Of a stretch of DNA of 64,000 nt, positions 17,826-27,019 are shown piece by piece (positions within the stretch are counted from its first letter, which is position 1; every line of letters starts with the position of its first letter). This DNA is from Pseudomonas sp. (GTDB lineage Bacteria > Pseudomonadota > Gammaproteobacteria > Pseudomonadales > Pseudomonadaceae), in the NCBI GenBank assembly GCA_030656145.1, contig JAUSOF010000016.1:1-64000 (forward strand). Direction: 5' to 3'. The translations under genes were made by a program, and so were the position numbers. The notes below the pieces were generated by a model. It saw only the letters and a program-made list of their open reading frames with translations, was not told the origin of the DNA and searched no databases.

Positions 17826-18497
17826 TCACTCGCCGACGCTAATCGTCAAACCCGCGGCAATCGCAAAAGGTGTCAAGGTCACCGCCAACGCGGTAAGGCT
17901 GGCCAGCCACAACAGGTGGCCAACCGCCGGCAATCCTTGCAGGCTGGCTTGCAACGCCCCACTGCCAAGAATCAACACCGGGATATACAGCGGCAGAATC
18001 AGCAGTGCCAGCAGCAAGCCGCCACGCTTGAGACCCACTGTCAACGCCGCACCAACCGCGCCAAGCAGGCTCAGCACCGGCGTGCCGAGTAGCAACGATA
18101 ACAGCAGCACCGGCAGGCAGCGCCCGGGCAAACCGAGCATCAAGGCCAATAAGGGTGCCAGCAGCACCAGAGCCAAGCCGGAGAACAGCCAGTTTGCCAG
18201 TACCTTGGCCAATACCAGAAGAGGCAAGGGGTGCGGCGAAAGGACCCACTGCTCCAGCGAGCCATCCTCGAAGTCGCTGCGAAACAGGCCGTCCAGTGAA
18301 AGCAGCACGGCCAACAATGCCGCCACCCACACCAGCCCTGGCGACAGGGTTTGCAACAGCTGCGTCTGCGGCCCGACGGCCAACGGAAACAGGGCGATAA
18401 CAATGGCGAAGAACACCAACGGATTAGCCAACTCGGCAGGCCGGCGAAATAACAGCCGCGCTTCGCGTGCGACCAGCAAACCGAACACATTACTCAT
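17826..18497 (-). CDS. ccmB: Haem exporter membrane protein CcmB
   Basis: A 223-aa integral membrane protein with six hydrophobic stretches, the permease partner of ATPase CcmA. Family features include [15 protein letters not shown] at the N-terminus and [20 protein letters not shown] after helix 2. CcmAB with CcmC and CcmD releases holo-CcmE in an ATP-dependent step. Its start overlaps the ccmA stop. Confidence 0.95.
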   Translation of the reverse strand: MSNVFGLLVAREARLLFRRPAELANPLVFFAIVIALFPLAVGPQTQLLQTLSPGLVWVAALLAVLLSLDGLFRSDFEDGSLEQWVLSPHPLPLLVLAKVLANWLFSGLALVLLAPLLALMLGLPGRCLPVLLLSLLLGTPVLSLLGAVGAALTVGLKRGGLLLALLILPLYIPVLILGSGALQASLQGLPAVGHLLWLASLTALAVTLTPFAIAAGLTISVGE

Positions 18498-19129
18498 ACG
18501 TTGCGCTGCCCCAGATCAAGCTCGCGGTAACCGGCGGGCTTGACCGTCAGCGTGTGGTGAGTGGTAAGCAGCACCAACCCGCCCTGCTCGCAATGCCGGG
18601 CCAGATGGTTTTCCAACTGCGCCACGGCAAGCTTGTCGAGCGCAGTGAAGGGTTCATCGAGGATCCACAGCGGCGGCCCATCCAGGTACAGACGGGCCAG
18701 CGCGACACGACGCTGCTGACCGGCCGACAGGGTATGGCAAGGCACATCCTCGAAACCGCGCAGTCCAGCGGCCTCGAGTGCTTGCCAGATGGCCGTGCGT
18801 TCGGCCGGACGATGCAGCGCACACAACCAGGCTAGATTTTCTTCGGCAGTGAGCAGGCCCTTGATCCCGGCGGCATGACCAATCCACAACAAGTTGCGTG
18901 CCAACTCGCTACGCTGTGCGCCTAACGGCAGGCCATTCAAGCGCACTTCGCCAGCTGTTGGCTGCATCAGCCCGGCGAGCAAACGCAGCAGACTGGTCTT
19001 GCCACTGCCATTAGGACCGGAAACCTGCAGCATCTCGCCGGACGCCAAACGCAGGTCGAGCCGTTCGAAAAGCATGCGCCAGTCCCGCTCACAAGCGAGC
19101 GCCACGGCTTCAAGAAGAGGACTGGTCAC
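18494..19129 (-). CDS. ccmA: Haem exporter ATP-binding protein CcmA
   Basis: A 211-aa ABC ATPase. It has Walker [12 protein letters not shown], signature [14 protein letters not shown], Walker [13 protein letters not shown] and the H-loop in TTHHTL. The chosen start is GTG 19129 ([16 protein letters not shown]), since the longer ORF-track version has no family match upstream. The Shine-Dalgarno sequence is weak (TAGG, 10 bases away). It is the first gene of the ccm operon, divergent from the FliK-like gene. Confidence 0.93.
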   Translation of the reverse strand: MTSPLLEAVALACERDWRMLFERLDLRLASGEMLQVSGPNGSGKTSLLRLLAGLMQPTAGEVRLNGLPLGAQRSELARNLLWIGHAAGIKGLLTAEENLAWLCALHRPAERTAIWQALEAAGLRGFEDVPCHTLSAGQQRRVALARLYLDGPPLWILDEPFTALDKLAVAQLENHLARHCEQGGLVLLTTHHTLTVKPAGYRELDLGQRNV

Positions 19130-19281
19130 GGCATATATACCTAAAAAGCGGTTCAAGTCGGCAGTGTCCCGGCCGCTATACTGACGCAAGTTAAATGCGC
19201 AGCCGACCCAGACGGGGCGCGATTATACATGCCATGCCCTGCCCCCCGCAGTGGGCATTTTCGACAGGGTGTAACCCGCTA

Positions 19282-20820
19282 ATGAGCGAAATCAGCAGCT
19301 CCCGTCCGATAGCGCCAACGCCACCGAGCAGCCGTGCCAGTGCCCCGCCCAGCGATATGGCGCTTAAACTGCTGCAGCCGCTGCAAGGCCTGCTGGCCAG
19401 TGGTGAAACGGCAAAAGCCGAAGTGCTCGCCCTTAAAGAAGTGGCGCAAAATTTCCAGCTGCTGCTCAAACTGACCCTGGACAATGGCCGCCAAGCCACC
19501 CTGCAGGCCAGCAGCCCGCGCCCGCTTGCCCAGGGCAGCTCACTGCTGGTCACCGCGTTGTCGGAAAGCCGCCTGAGCGTTGCCCTGCTAGCAGGCGGTG
19601 AGAAGGCCCTGACCAGCCTGAACCTCAAACAACTGCCGGTCGGCACCTTGCTGCAAGGCAAGGTTGTGGCACGTGAACAGCTGACCCAGAGCAATGCACA
19701 ACAGGCACTCTACAAAGTGATAGTGAACCTGCTCAATACCCCGCTAGCCGGCAGTAAATTATCACTGGAAACACCTCTGGCGCTCCCCGTCGGCAGCCTG
19801 CTCAGCGCTCAAGTGCAAGGCAGTCAGGCCCTGAACTTCTTGCCCCTCAGCGGCCGCCTCGACCAACTTGAGTTAAGCCAGCAACTGGCCAGCCAACACA
19901 ACCGCCAAGGCTCACTGGAAGGGCTGTTCAAAGCCCTGCAAGGAGCAGGAGGCAAGTTGCCTGAGGGCCTGCGCAGCAGCATCGACAAACTGTTCAACGC
20001 TCTGCCCGATGCCGCCCAACTCAGTACCGGAAAAGGCTTGAGTCAGGCAATGGCAAACAGCGGCTTGTTCCTTGAAAGCAAACTACTTGGCGGCCAGGGC
20101 CACGCCCTGCCAGCGGACATGAAAGCCAACCTGCTGCGCCTGATCAGCCAACTGCTGCCCACCCTGGCAGGCGGAGCACCGCTGGCCACGGCCAACGCCA
20201 GCGCCGCCATGGCCCAAGCGATGCCAGCATTCGCCCGCGACATACTCGGTTCCCTCGCCCAATCAGGCGCACGCCAACAGGCCTTGCGCTTCCCTCTGCC
20301 ATCACGACTCCTGCAGTCGATGGAGGGTGAAGCCGATCTGCAAACCCTGCTGAAACTGGCAGCCGCCGCCGTCTCGCGCCTGCAAACCCACCAATTGTCC
20401 AGCCTGGCGCAGAGCCAGGTCGGTCCGGACGGCAATCTGCTGACCACCTGGCAACTGGAACTGCCCATGCGCGACCAGCGCGAATTGGTGCCCCTGCAGG
20501 TAAAAATACAGCACGAAGAACCGCAGAAATCGCCGGGCAAGGACGCTAAAGAAGCGCTATGGAAAGTCGAACTAGCCTTCGACCTGGAGCCACTGGGGCC
20601 ACTGCAAGTCCAGGCAAAACTGGCGCGGGGCACCCTGTCCAGTCAGCTATGGGCCGAGCGCCCGCGCACCGCCAGCCTGATCGACGCCGAACTGAACACC
20701 CTGCGTGAACGCATGACTGCCGCCGGCCTGAATGTTGGCGAGTTGGTATGCAGTCAAGGCACGCCACCCCAGGGGCCAAAGACCAGCCTGGAACAACGCT
20801 GGGTTGACGAAACCGCATGA
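19282..20820 (+). CDS. FliK C-terminal-domain-like protein (flagellar hook-length control family)
   Basis: A 512-aa protein with a long Ala/Leu/Gln/Ser-rich body and a C-terminal region resembling the Flg_hook domain of FliK (WQLELPMRDQRELVPLQVKI to about the end). The true fliK is at 42233-43504, so this is a second, divergent FliK-type protein. ATG 19282 is taken as the start, with only a weak ribosome site. The gene overlaps flhX by ATGA. FliK and the FlhB C-domain are natural partners in export substrate switching, which suggests the pair acts together (inference). Confidence 0.75.
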   Translation: MSEISSSRPIAPTPPSSRASAPPSDMALKLLQPLQGLLASGETAKAEVLALKEVAQNFQLLLKLTLDNGRQATLQASSPRPLAQGSSLLVTALSESRLSVALLAGGEKALTSLNLKQLPVGTLLQGKVVAREQLTQSNAQQALYKVIVNLLNTPLAGSKLSLETPLALPVGSLLSAQVQGSQALNFLPLSGRLDQLELSQQLASQHNRQGSLEGLFKALQGAGGKLPEGLRSSIDKLFNALPDAAQLSTGKGLSQAMANSGLFLESKLLGGQGHALPADMKANLLRLISQLLPTLAGGAPLATANASAAMAQAMPAFARDILGSLAQSGARQQALRFPLPSRLLQSMEGEADLQTLLKLAAAAVSRLQTHQLSSLAQSQVGPDGNLLTTWQLELPMRDQRELVPLQVKIQHEEPQKSPGKDAKEALWKVELAFDLEPLGPLQVQAKLARGTLSSQLWAERPRTASLIDAELNTLRERMTAAGLNVGELVCSQGTPPQGPKTSLEQRWVDETA

Positions 20821-21152
20821 AAAAATCAGCACCACGCCAAGCCATCGCCCTGACCTATGACGGGCATAACGCGCCCACCCTCAGCGCCAAGGGTGATGAC
20901 GAGCTCGCCGAAGCGATTCTGGCAATCGCCCGTGAATATGAAGTCCCCATCTACGAGAATGCCGATCTGGTGCGCCTGCTGGCACGCCTGGAACTGGGCG
21001 AAGCGATCCCAGAGCAGCTGTATCGCTGTATTGCCGAAATCATCGCGTTTGCCTGGCACTTGAAAGGCAAGTGCCCGCCGGGCTTCCAAAGCGACAAGCC
21101 CGACAACGACATCACCCCGCCGCTGGCGCTGCTCGATGGCCCGCACCGCTAG
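20817..21152 (+). CDS. flhX: FlhX: free-standing FlhB C-terminal-domain protein
   Basis: A 111-aa soluble protein resembling only the cytoplasmic C-terminal half of FlhB/YscU after the NPTH cleavage site: AIALTYDGHNAPTLSAKGDD, AIAREYEVPIYENADLVRLL and LELGEAIPEQLYRCIAEIIA. The NPTH autocleavage motif and the membrane part are absent. In other bacteria such FlhX/FhlB proteins can partly replace the cleaved FlhB C-domain. The stop codon TAG lies inside the left terminal repeat of the element at 21149-21456. Confidence 0.85.
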   Translation: MKKSAPRQAIALTYDGHNAPTLSAKGDDELAEAILAIAREYEVPIYENADLVRLLARLELGEAIPEQLYRCIAEIIAFAWHLKGKCPPGFQSDKPDNDITPPLALLDGPHR

Positions 21153-21456
21153 CAGGCCATTGAAAATGGCTCTGCCCCAATGCTGTGTTGCATGACTGGG
21201 CAGACCTGAGGCCGTCTGCAAATGTGGCAATAGGTCGGGTGCGCCATGCGCACCGACGCAGGCGGCGAACCACTGGTGCGCACGGCGCACCCTAAGGCCC
21301 CAGGCCATCTCGAGCTCAGTGGCGATAACTGAACGCAACACGCCATTGATACATACCCAGTCAAAGCGCTCATTTACAACAGGTAAACTGCGCTGCGTTT
21401 CGACCAATTTCGCCTTGCCTAGCCGTCGCTCGCTGCATTTTTCATCGGCCTGCTAG
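21149..21456. mobile_element. MITE-like element with terminal inverted repeats
   Basis: A 308-bp non-coding element bounded by a perfect 10-bp inverted repeat: CTAGCAGGCC at 21149 and GGCCTGCTAG ending at 21456. With two mismatches the repeat continues into TGAAAATG/CATTTTTCA. Inside is a GGTGCGCCATGCGCACC-type palindrome and a segment (GGCGATAACTGAACGCAACA) also found inverted at 6226-6245. No transposase is encoded, so it would need one in trans. Bases 21457-21522 hold nothing else I can name. Confidence 0.7.
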
Positions 21457-21522
21457 GCACAAAGCAGCGCCTACAGTCCGGTGGTAATCCGGGGCTACAC
21501 AAGCGCTTCGGCGAATTGGCGA

Positions 21523-21921
21523 CTAACGATTTTTCGGCTGGTTGAGTTTGCTGATCAGCTCGGCCTCGGCCTTGCTCAACCCGCAGGACTGGGTCAGGTC
21601 ATCGACACTGGCGCCCAAACCAACCAGGCGCGCGGCCTGGGTAAACGACAGGCTGCTGGGGTCACGCTGCTCGATCTGGCTGAGCTTGTCCGGCAGCGGC
21701 GCAACGATCTGCCGCAGCTCGTGCAATTCTTCGCCCATGCGCACGCTACCGGCCAAGTAGATATCCAGGCGCTTACCCAGCTCCTTGATCCGCAGATCGC
21801 GCGCAACATCGCGTTCGGCTTGCAGCAGCGACAAATGGCGCTGCTGCATGATCAGCCAAACACAGGTGCCAACCAACCCCAGGCATACCAGCCCGAGCAG
21901 GATCAGCGCGATCTCGGACAA
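21523..21921 (-). CDS. DUF2802 domain protein of the chemotaxis operon
   Basis: A 132-aa protein with an N-terminal membrane helix (IALILLGLVCLGLVGTCVWLI), a heptad-rich coiled-coil segment (about 35-85) and a C-terminal DUF2802 helix-turn-helix-like part (QAARLVGLGASVDDLTQSCGLSKAEAELI). Function unknown. It is the last gene of the flhA-che operon, one base after cheW, a position I recall as conserved in Pseudomonas. Confidence 0.85.
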   Translation of the reverse strand: MSEIALILLGLVCLGLVGTCVWLIMQQRHLSLLQAERDVARDLRIKELGKRLDIYLAGSVRMGEELHELRQIVAPLPDKLSQIEQRDPSSLSFTQAARLVGLGASVDDLTQSCGLSKAEAELISKLNQPKNR

Positions 21922-21922
21922 C

Positions 21923-22402
21923 TCAGATACTCTCCAGCTCGGACCACTCTTCTTCGCTCATCATCTTGTCCAGCTCGACCAGAATCAGCAGTTCGCCGTT
22001 CTTGTTGCACACGCCCTGGATGAACTTGGCCGACTCGTCATTGCCGACATTGGGCGCGGTTTCCACTTCGGACTGACGCAGATAGACCACCTCGGCCACG
22101 CTGTCGACCATGATGCCGACTACTTGCTTGTCTGCCTCGATAATCACGATACGGGTGTTATCAGTCACCGGGGCCGAATCCAGGCCAAAGCGCTGGCGGG
22201 TATCGATTACCGTGACCACATTGCCACGCAAGTTGATGATCCCCAGGACATAGCTCGGGGCACCCGGTACCGGAGCAATCTCGGTGTAGCGCAGCACTTC
22301 CTGAACCTGCATCACATTGATGCCGTAGGTTTCGTTGTCCAGGCGGAAGGTCACCCATTGCAGGATGGGATCTTCAGCGCCCTGTGCAGAATTTTTCTTC
22401 AT
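21923..22402 (-). CDS. cheW: Chemotaxis coupling protein CheW
   Basis: CheW, 159 aa, links chemoreceptors to the CheA kinase. The CheW fold motifs are clear: QWVTFRLDNETYGINVMQVQEVLR, VPGAPSYVLGIINLRGNVVTVID and IVIIEADKQVVGIMVDSVAEV. ATG 22402 (MKKNSAQGAEDP) has AGGGAT just upstream, and the ORF-track start 66 bases earlier lacks one. It is the coupling protein for CheA at 27020-29179 in the same operon. Confidence 0.96.
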   Translation of the reverse strand: MKKNSAQGAEDPILQWVTFRLDNETYGINVMQVQEVLRYTEIAPVPGAPSYVLGIINLRGNVVTVIDTRQRFGLDSAPVTDNTRIVIIEADKQVVGIMVDSVAEVVYLRQSEVETAPNVGNDESAKFIQGVCNKNGELLILVELDKMMSEEEWSELESI

Positions 22403-22505
22403 ATCCCTAGCCTCGTCGTAAGCCGCACTGCGCGGCGTGCGCGGTTCAAACCGCGGGTCATAATGCATAGAGCCTGCCGCTGGGGCGAGCCCGCCATAAG
22501 TTCAA

Positions 22506-23309
22506 TCAATGAATCTGACCATTCGCCATACGCTTGGCCGCACCACTGGCGATCAGCTCAGCCAAGGCCGCCACATCCAGCAAAGCACACATGTGCTCGA
22601 TCACTGTACCCGCCAGCCAGGGCCTCAGCGTGCGCTGGGTACGCCACTTGATCTCGCTTGGGTCAAGACGAATAGAACGACTGACCTGATGCACGGCCAG
22701 CCCCCATTCGTAGCCCTCAACTGAAATCACATACTGCAGGCCCTGACGAAAATCATCACGGTAACGGTCAGGCATGACCCAGCGCGCAGTATCCAGAACT
22801 TTCAAGTTACCGGCCTGGCACGGCAGTATGCCGAGAAACCAATCCGGCTGGCCAAATAATGGCGTCAATTCCTGCCCTTCCAAGGGAAATATAGAGCCCA
22901 GGCACACCAGCGGCACAGCCAACGTCAGGCCGGCAACATCGAATAACAGGCATTCGAATGGCTCTTGCGCCCAGTCCGGCCGCTCGCCCGGTTGCAAACC
23001 GGACACGGGCAACTGCACGTCGAGCACCGCCTCGATCGACACCGACGGAGTGGCGACAACGGGTGCCAGTTCGATCACCGGCACCCCGACAGGCGCGGAC
23101 TCGACCCGCGCTTGCACTGGCAAAGGCATTGGCACCGGCACAGCGCAGAGCAGGCTGGCATCGCGAACCTGTTCCTCCAGCACCGCGGCCTCAAACTCGT
23201 CCAGGCTGCTGCTCTCGGCCAACTCGACCGCAGCTTCCTGCAACAAGCTGTCCAGGTAGGACTGCAAGGCCAACTGGGGGCGCGTAGCGGTGGCGACGGG
23301 ACGGCTCAT
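22506..23309 (-). CDS. parP: CheW-domain polar chemotaxis protein ParP
   Basis: A 267-aa protein with a variable Val/Pro-rich N-terminal half (about residues 60-125) and a C-terminal CheW-like domain (FECLLFDVAGLTLAVPLVCL, WFLGILPCQAGNLKVLDTARW). In Vibrio and Pseudomonas, ParP connects CheA arrays to the polar ATPase ParC. It lies directly downstream of parC, as expected. The start ATG 23309 gives MSRPVATATRP. The symbol rests on gene order and domain layout. Confidence 0.85.
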   Translation of the reverse strand: MSRPVATATRPQLALQSYLDSLLQEAAVELAESSSLDEFEAAVLEEQVRDASLLCAVPVPMPLPVQARVESAPVGVPVIELAPVVATPSVSIEAVLDVQLPVSGLQPGERPDWAQEPFECLLFDVAGLTLAVPLVCLGSIFPLEGQELTPLFGQPDWFLGILPCQAGNLKVLDTARWVMPDRYRDDFRQGLQYVISVEGYEWGLAVHQVSRSIRLDPSEIKWRTQRTLRPWLAGTVIEHMCALLDVAALAELIASGAAKRMANGQIH

Positions 23310-23396
23310 AGATGGAATCCGCAAAGAATATCTGTAAAACCTATCGGCCGCAGGGCCGGCATACTTGAGCACTTCGACTCAACATAAACCATCACC

Positions 23397-24185
23397 TCAA
23401 GCCACCTGTGCTGCCAACTGCTGCGCCAACAAGTGCTTGAGTAGCGCCCGATAAGCCAGCACACCACGACTGTTGGGATCGAACTGCGAGGGCGTGCGCC
23501 CTGCGCGACTGGCATCGCGCAGGCGCGTATCGATCGGAATATAGGCTGGCCACAGGTGTTCAGGATAGCTGTCACGCAGCAGACGCAAGGTGCTCAGCGA
23601 GGCCTGGGTACGCCGGTCGAACAGCGTCGGCACGATGCTGTAGGGCAAGGCCTGCTTGCGCGACCGGTTGATCATCGCCAGGGTACTGACCATGCGCTCC
23701 AGCCCCTTGACCGCGAGAAACTCGGTCTGCACCGGAATTACCAACTGCTGACTGGCCGCTAACGCATTGACCATCAGCACGCCCAGCAGCGGCGGACTGT
23801 CGATCACCGCATGGTCATAGCTCTGCCACAACTGCGCCAGACTCTTGGCAATGACCAGGCCCAAGCCACTTTGCCCAGGTGATTGACGCTCAAGGGTGGC
23901 CAATGCGGTACTCGATGGCAACAGGGCGATGCGCTCGTGACTGGTGGACAGCAGCAGCTGCTCTGGCAGCCCCTGAGGCACCACGCCCTGATGCAGAAAC
24001 AGGTCGAAACAGCTGTGCTCCAGCGCATCTGGATCGTGGCCAAAATAACTGGTCATCGACCCATGGGGATCAAGATCGACCACCACCACGCGCTTGCCGG
24101 CATCGGCCAGCAAACCGGCCAAGGCGATGGCAGTGGTGGTCTTGCCAACACCGCCCTTTTGATTGGCTACTGCCCAGACTCTCAT
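23397..24185 (-). CDS. parC: ParA-family ATPase ParC, polar positioning of chemotaxis arrays
   Basis: A 262-aa MinD/ParA ATPase with deviant Walker A NQKGGVGKTTTAIALAG at residues 8-24, Walker A' DLDPHGSMTSYF and Walker B HAVIDSPPLLG. Located between motD and parP, it is the chemotaxis ParC rather than a plasmid or chromosome partition protein. No parB or parS-like neighbour is present. The product is expected to recruit ParP and CheA arrays to the flagellated pole. Confidence 0.9.
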   Translation of the reverse strand: MRVWAVANQKGGVGKTTTAIALAGLLADAGKRVVVVDLDPHGSMTSYFGHDPDALEHSCFDLFLHQGVVPQGLPEQLLLSTSHERIALLPSSTALATLERQSPGQSGLGLVIAKSLAQLWQSYDHAVIDSPPLLGVLMVNALAASQQLVIPVQTEFLAVKGLERMVSTLAMINRSRKQALPYSIVPTLFDRRTQASLSTLRLLRDSYPEHLWPAYIPIDTRLRDASRAGRTPSQFDPNSRGVLAYRALLKHLLAQQLAAQVA

Positions 24186-24236
24186 CTTGTTTGTCCTCCC
24201 GGCATGATTCAGACCCTACCGAGAACAGGCGTCGCC

Positions 24237-25109
24237 CTAAGGGGCAAACGACGGAGGATTGACGGCACCCGCTGGCGGGGCCTGTGCTGCAGGCGTTGCT
24301 GCAGGTTGCGTGCCAGCCCGCTGCAAGGCGCTATCAGGGCGTGCATTGGCACTGCCCACGCCGCTCACGCTGCGCCGCACATCCAGATTGCGCGAGACCA
24401 CCAGCACCACACGCCGATTACGCGCCCGGCCATCGGCCGTCGCGTTGTCCGCCACCGGTTGAAACTCACCATAACCTACCGACGCCAGCCGCCCGGGGTT
24501 GACCCCATCCATTGCAAGCATACGCACGATGCTTGCTGCCCGGGCAGTAGACAATTCCCAGTTAGTTGGATACTGCGCCGTTCTAATCGGTAGGTTGTCG
24601 GTAAAACCCTCGACATGCACCGGGTTCTCATAGGGCGCCAGAATTTTGGCAATCTTCTCGATAAGGTCAAATGCAGTATCGTTCGGCAGGGCATCGCCAC
24701 TGGGGAACAACAGGCTGGAACTGAGCTCGATCTCGATCCACAACTCATTGCCACTCACCTTCAGTTGCTTGGCGTCAATCAACCCGGCGAAGGCCTGGCG
24801 CATGCTATCGGCAATGTCCTGCAAAGAGTCCGCGGGCTGACTGGCCTGCCCATCCTCATCGACCGGCGCGAGATCCGGCTCGGTGGTTCGTGGGCGCAGG
24901 TCACCCACGGGTATAGGCTTGATCGCCCGATCCGGCTGGTTGAACACCCCGGTCAGGCTATCCGAAAGAATCTTGTATTTGCCCTCGTTGACCGAGGACA
25001 TCGAGTACATCACCACGAAAAAAGCAAACAGCAGGGTAATAAAGTCCGCGTAGGAGACCAGCCAACGCTCATGGTTTTCGTGCTCCTCGTGGCGCCTGCG
25101 ACGAGCCAT
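24237..25109 (-). CDS. motD: Flagellar stator protein MotD (MotB family)
   Basis: A 290-aa MotB-type stator subunit. It has a basic cytoplasmic start (MARRRRHEEHENHERW), a single membrane helix with the proton-binding Asp (WLVSYADFITLLFAFFVVMYSMS), a plug/linker and a C-terminal OmpA-like peptidoglycan-binding domain (VEGFTDNLPIRTAQYPTNWELSTARA). The tail is a Pro/Ala-rich extension. ATG 25109 follows the motC stop by two bases. MotCD is the second stator of Pseudomonas, used in swarming, and MotAB is not in this window. Confidence 0.95.
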   Translation of the reverse strand: MARRRRHEEHENHERWLVSYADFITLLFAFFVVMYSMSSVNEGKYKILSDSLTGVFNQPDRAIKPIPVGDLRPRTTEPDLAPVDEDGQASQPADSLQDIADSMRQAFAGLIDAKQLKVSGNELWIEIELSSSLLFPSGDALPNDTAFDLIEKIAKILAPYENPVHVEGFTDNLPIRTAQYPTNWELSTARAASIVRMLAMDGVNPGRLASVGYGEFQPVADNATADGRARNRRVVLVVSRNLDVRRSVSGVGSANARPDSALQRAGTQPAATPAAQAPPAGAVNPPSFAP

Positions 25110-25111
25110 GA

Positions 25112-25852
25112 CTACTCCATGAAGCCTTGCAGCTTCAACTCGATGGAGCGTGGGTTTTCGCCCTCGGCGATCGACAGAATGCCCTCCAGCAACATCTCGC
25201 GGTAGCATGACTGACGCAGGGCGACGGCTTTGAGCTTGTTGCCAATCGGCAGCAACAACAGGTTGGCAATTCCCACGCCGTAGATGGTTGCGACAAAGGC
25301 CACAGCAATGCCGCTGCCGAGCTTGCTCGGGTCAGCCAGATTACCCATCACGTGGATCAAGCCCATCACCGCACCAATGATGCCGATGGTCGGTGCGTAA
25401 CCGCCCATGCTTTCGTACACCTTGGCCGCCTGGATATCGCGTCCTTCCTGGGTATACAGGTCGACCTCAAGGATGCTGCGGATAGCTTCGGGTTCGGCGC
25501 CATCGACCAGCAACTGCAGGCCTTTACGCGCGTAGGGATCAAGCTCGGCATCGGCCACGGCCTCAAGACCGAGCAGGCCTTCCTTGCGTGCAGTCATGCT
25601 CCAGCCGACGACATGCTCGATGCCTGCGGCCAGATCGATACGTGGCGGGAAGAATATCCAGCGCAGAATTACCAGGGAGCGCTTAAATACACTCACGGGG
25701 GCTTGCAGAAAAGCAGCCCCCAAGGTGCCGCCAATCACAATCAACGCCGCCGGGCCGTTGAGCAGAGCCGCCACGTGCCCGCCCTCCAGATAGTTGCCAC
25801 CCAGAATGGCGACGAACGCCAGGATGACTCCGATCAGGCTCAGCACATCCAT
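25112..25852 (-). CDS. motC: Flagellar stator protein MotC (MotA family)
   Basis: A 246-aa MotA-type stator subunit with four transmembrane segments. The N-terminal SLIGVILAFVAILGGNYLEGG and the C-terminal pair (YAPTIGIIGAVMGLIHVMGNL, GIAVAFVATIYGVGIANLLLLPI) are typical, with a cytoplasmic loop between. It overlaps the cheB stop by one base (TAATG) and is followed by motD. Confidence 0.96.
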   Translation of the reverse strand: MDVLSLIGVILAFVAILGGNYLEGGHVAALLNGPAALIVIGGTLGAAFLQAPVSVFKRSLVILRWIFFPPRIDLAAGIEHVVGWSMTARKEGLLGLEAVADAELDPYARKGLQLLVDGAEPEAIRSILEVDLYTQEGRDIQAAKVYESMGGYAPTIGIIGAVMGLIHVMGNLADPSKLGSGIAVAFVATIYGVGIANLLLLPIGNKLKAVALRQSCYREMLLEGILSIAEGENPRSIELKLQGFME

Positions 25853-26976
25853 TACACACAGGCCTCGACCAGATGCCGCCCGATGTCGTCGAGACTATAG
25901 GTGGCATCCGCCAGATTGGCCTTGACCACCGCCATCGGCATGCCATAGATCACGCAACTGGCCTCATCCTGCGCCCACACCTGACTGCCCTCCTGCTTGA
26001 GCAGGCGCGCGCCCTCGCGACCATCGGCCCCCATCCCGGTCAGTACCACTGCCAGAACCTTGTCGCGAAAGGACTTGGCTGCCGAGCCAAACGTAATGTC
26101 GACACAGGGTTTGTAGTTCAAACGCTCGTCACCCGGCAGAATCCTCACCGCACCACGACTGTCGATCATCATCTGCTTGCCGCCAGGGGCCAGCAGCGCC
26201 AACCCCGGACGCAGCAGATCACCATCCTCAGCTTCCTTGACGTTGATCTGGCACAGTTTGTCCAACCGCTCGGCAAATGCCTTGGTGAATGCCGCGGGCA
26301 TGTGCTGGATCAGTACCAGAGGTGCCGGGAAGTTGGCCGGCAACTGGGTCAATACGCGCTGCAGCGCCACAGGGCCGCCGGTGGAGGTGCCAATAGCCAC
26401 CAGTTTGTAGGATTTACGCTTGGGTGCACTGACGCGCGCAGTAACCGACGCAGGAGCGGGCGCTGGCACTGGCACTGGCACGGCCGTACTTACGCTAGGG
26501 CGGGCATAATTACTGGGCGCTGTCGGCTTTCCCGGCGTGCTGATACTCGGTGCGGGCGCGGAGCTCAAACTGCGGCGGTTACTGCGCGCGACTGTGTGAA
26601 TTCTTTCGCAGAGCAGTTGCTTGACCTTCTCCGGATTGCGCGAGATATCCTCGAAATTCTTCGGCAGAAAATCTGCTGCGCCGGCATCCAGCGCATCGAG
26701 GGTGACACGGGCGCCTTCGTGGGTCAGCGAAGAGAACATAAGTACTGCCGTCGGGCAGCGCTGCATGATGTTTTTTACTGCAGTGATGCCGTCCATCATC
26801 GGCATCTCGTAGTCCATGGTGATCACATCGGGCTTGAGCGCCAGCGCTTGATCGATGGCTTCGCGGCCATTGGTCGCTGTCCCTACCACCTGAATATTCG
26901 GATCACTCGAAAGAATCTCCGAAACGCGCCGGCGAAAAAAGCCGGAGTCGTCCACCACCAACACCTTGACCACCAT
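25852..26976 (-). CDS. cheB: Chemotaxis protein-glutamate methylesterase CheB
   Basis: A 374-aa two-domain response regulator that demethylates receptors. The receiver domain (about 1-120) has [10 protein letters not shown] and the phosphoacceptor in [14 protein letters not shown] Pro/Val/Ala-rich linker follows (about 140-195), then the esterase domain with Ser in [12 protein letters not shown], His in [16 protein letters not shown] and Asp in [12 protein letters not shown]. It is phosphorylated by CheA, encoded just upstream. The partner CheR is not in the window. Confidence 0.97.
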   Translation of the reverse strand: MVVKVLVVDDSGFFRRRVSEILSSDPNIQVVGTATNGREAIDQALALKPDVITMDYEMPMMDGITAVKNIMQRCPTAVLMFSSLTHEGARVTLDALDAGAADFLPKNFEDISRNPEKVKQLLCERIHTVARSNRRSLSSAPAPSISTPGKPTAPSNYARPSVSTAVPVPVPAPAPASVTARVSAPKRKSYKLVAIGTSTGGPVALQRVLTQLPANFPAPLVLIQHMPAAFTKAFAERLDKLCQINVKEAEDGDLLRPGLALLAPGGKQMMIDSRGAVRILPGDERLNYKPCVDITFGSAAKSFRDKVLAVVLTGMGADGREGARLLKQEGSQVWAQDEASCVIYGMPMAVVKANLADATYSLDDIGRHLVEACV

Positions 26977-27019
26977 AAAAACTCCTAAACGGCGCGGCCT
27001 GAGCCGGCGCCGCGAACAA

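Noticed and set aside
20826-21407. Minus-strand 193-aa ORF over flhX and the MITE
   Set aside because: Half is antisense to flhX and half lies in a non-coding repeat whose relative at 6211-6331 does not keep the frame.
23397-24185. ParA ATPase as evidence of a plasmid or the chromosome partition locus
   Set aside because: No ParB or parS neighbours, and it lies within the motCD-parP-cheW row, so it is the chemotaxis ParC.
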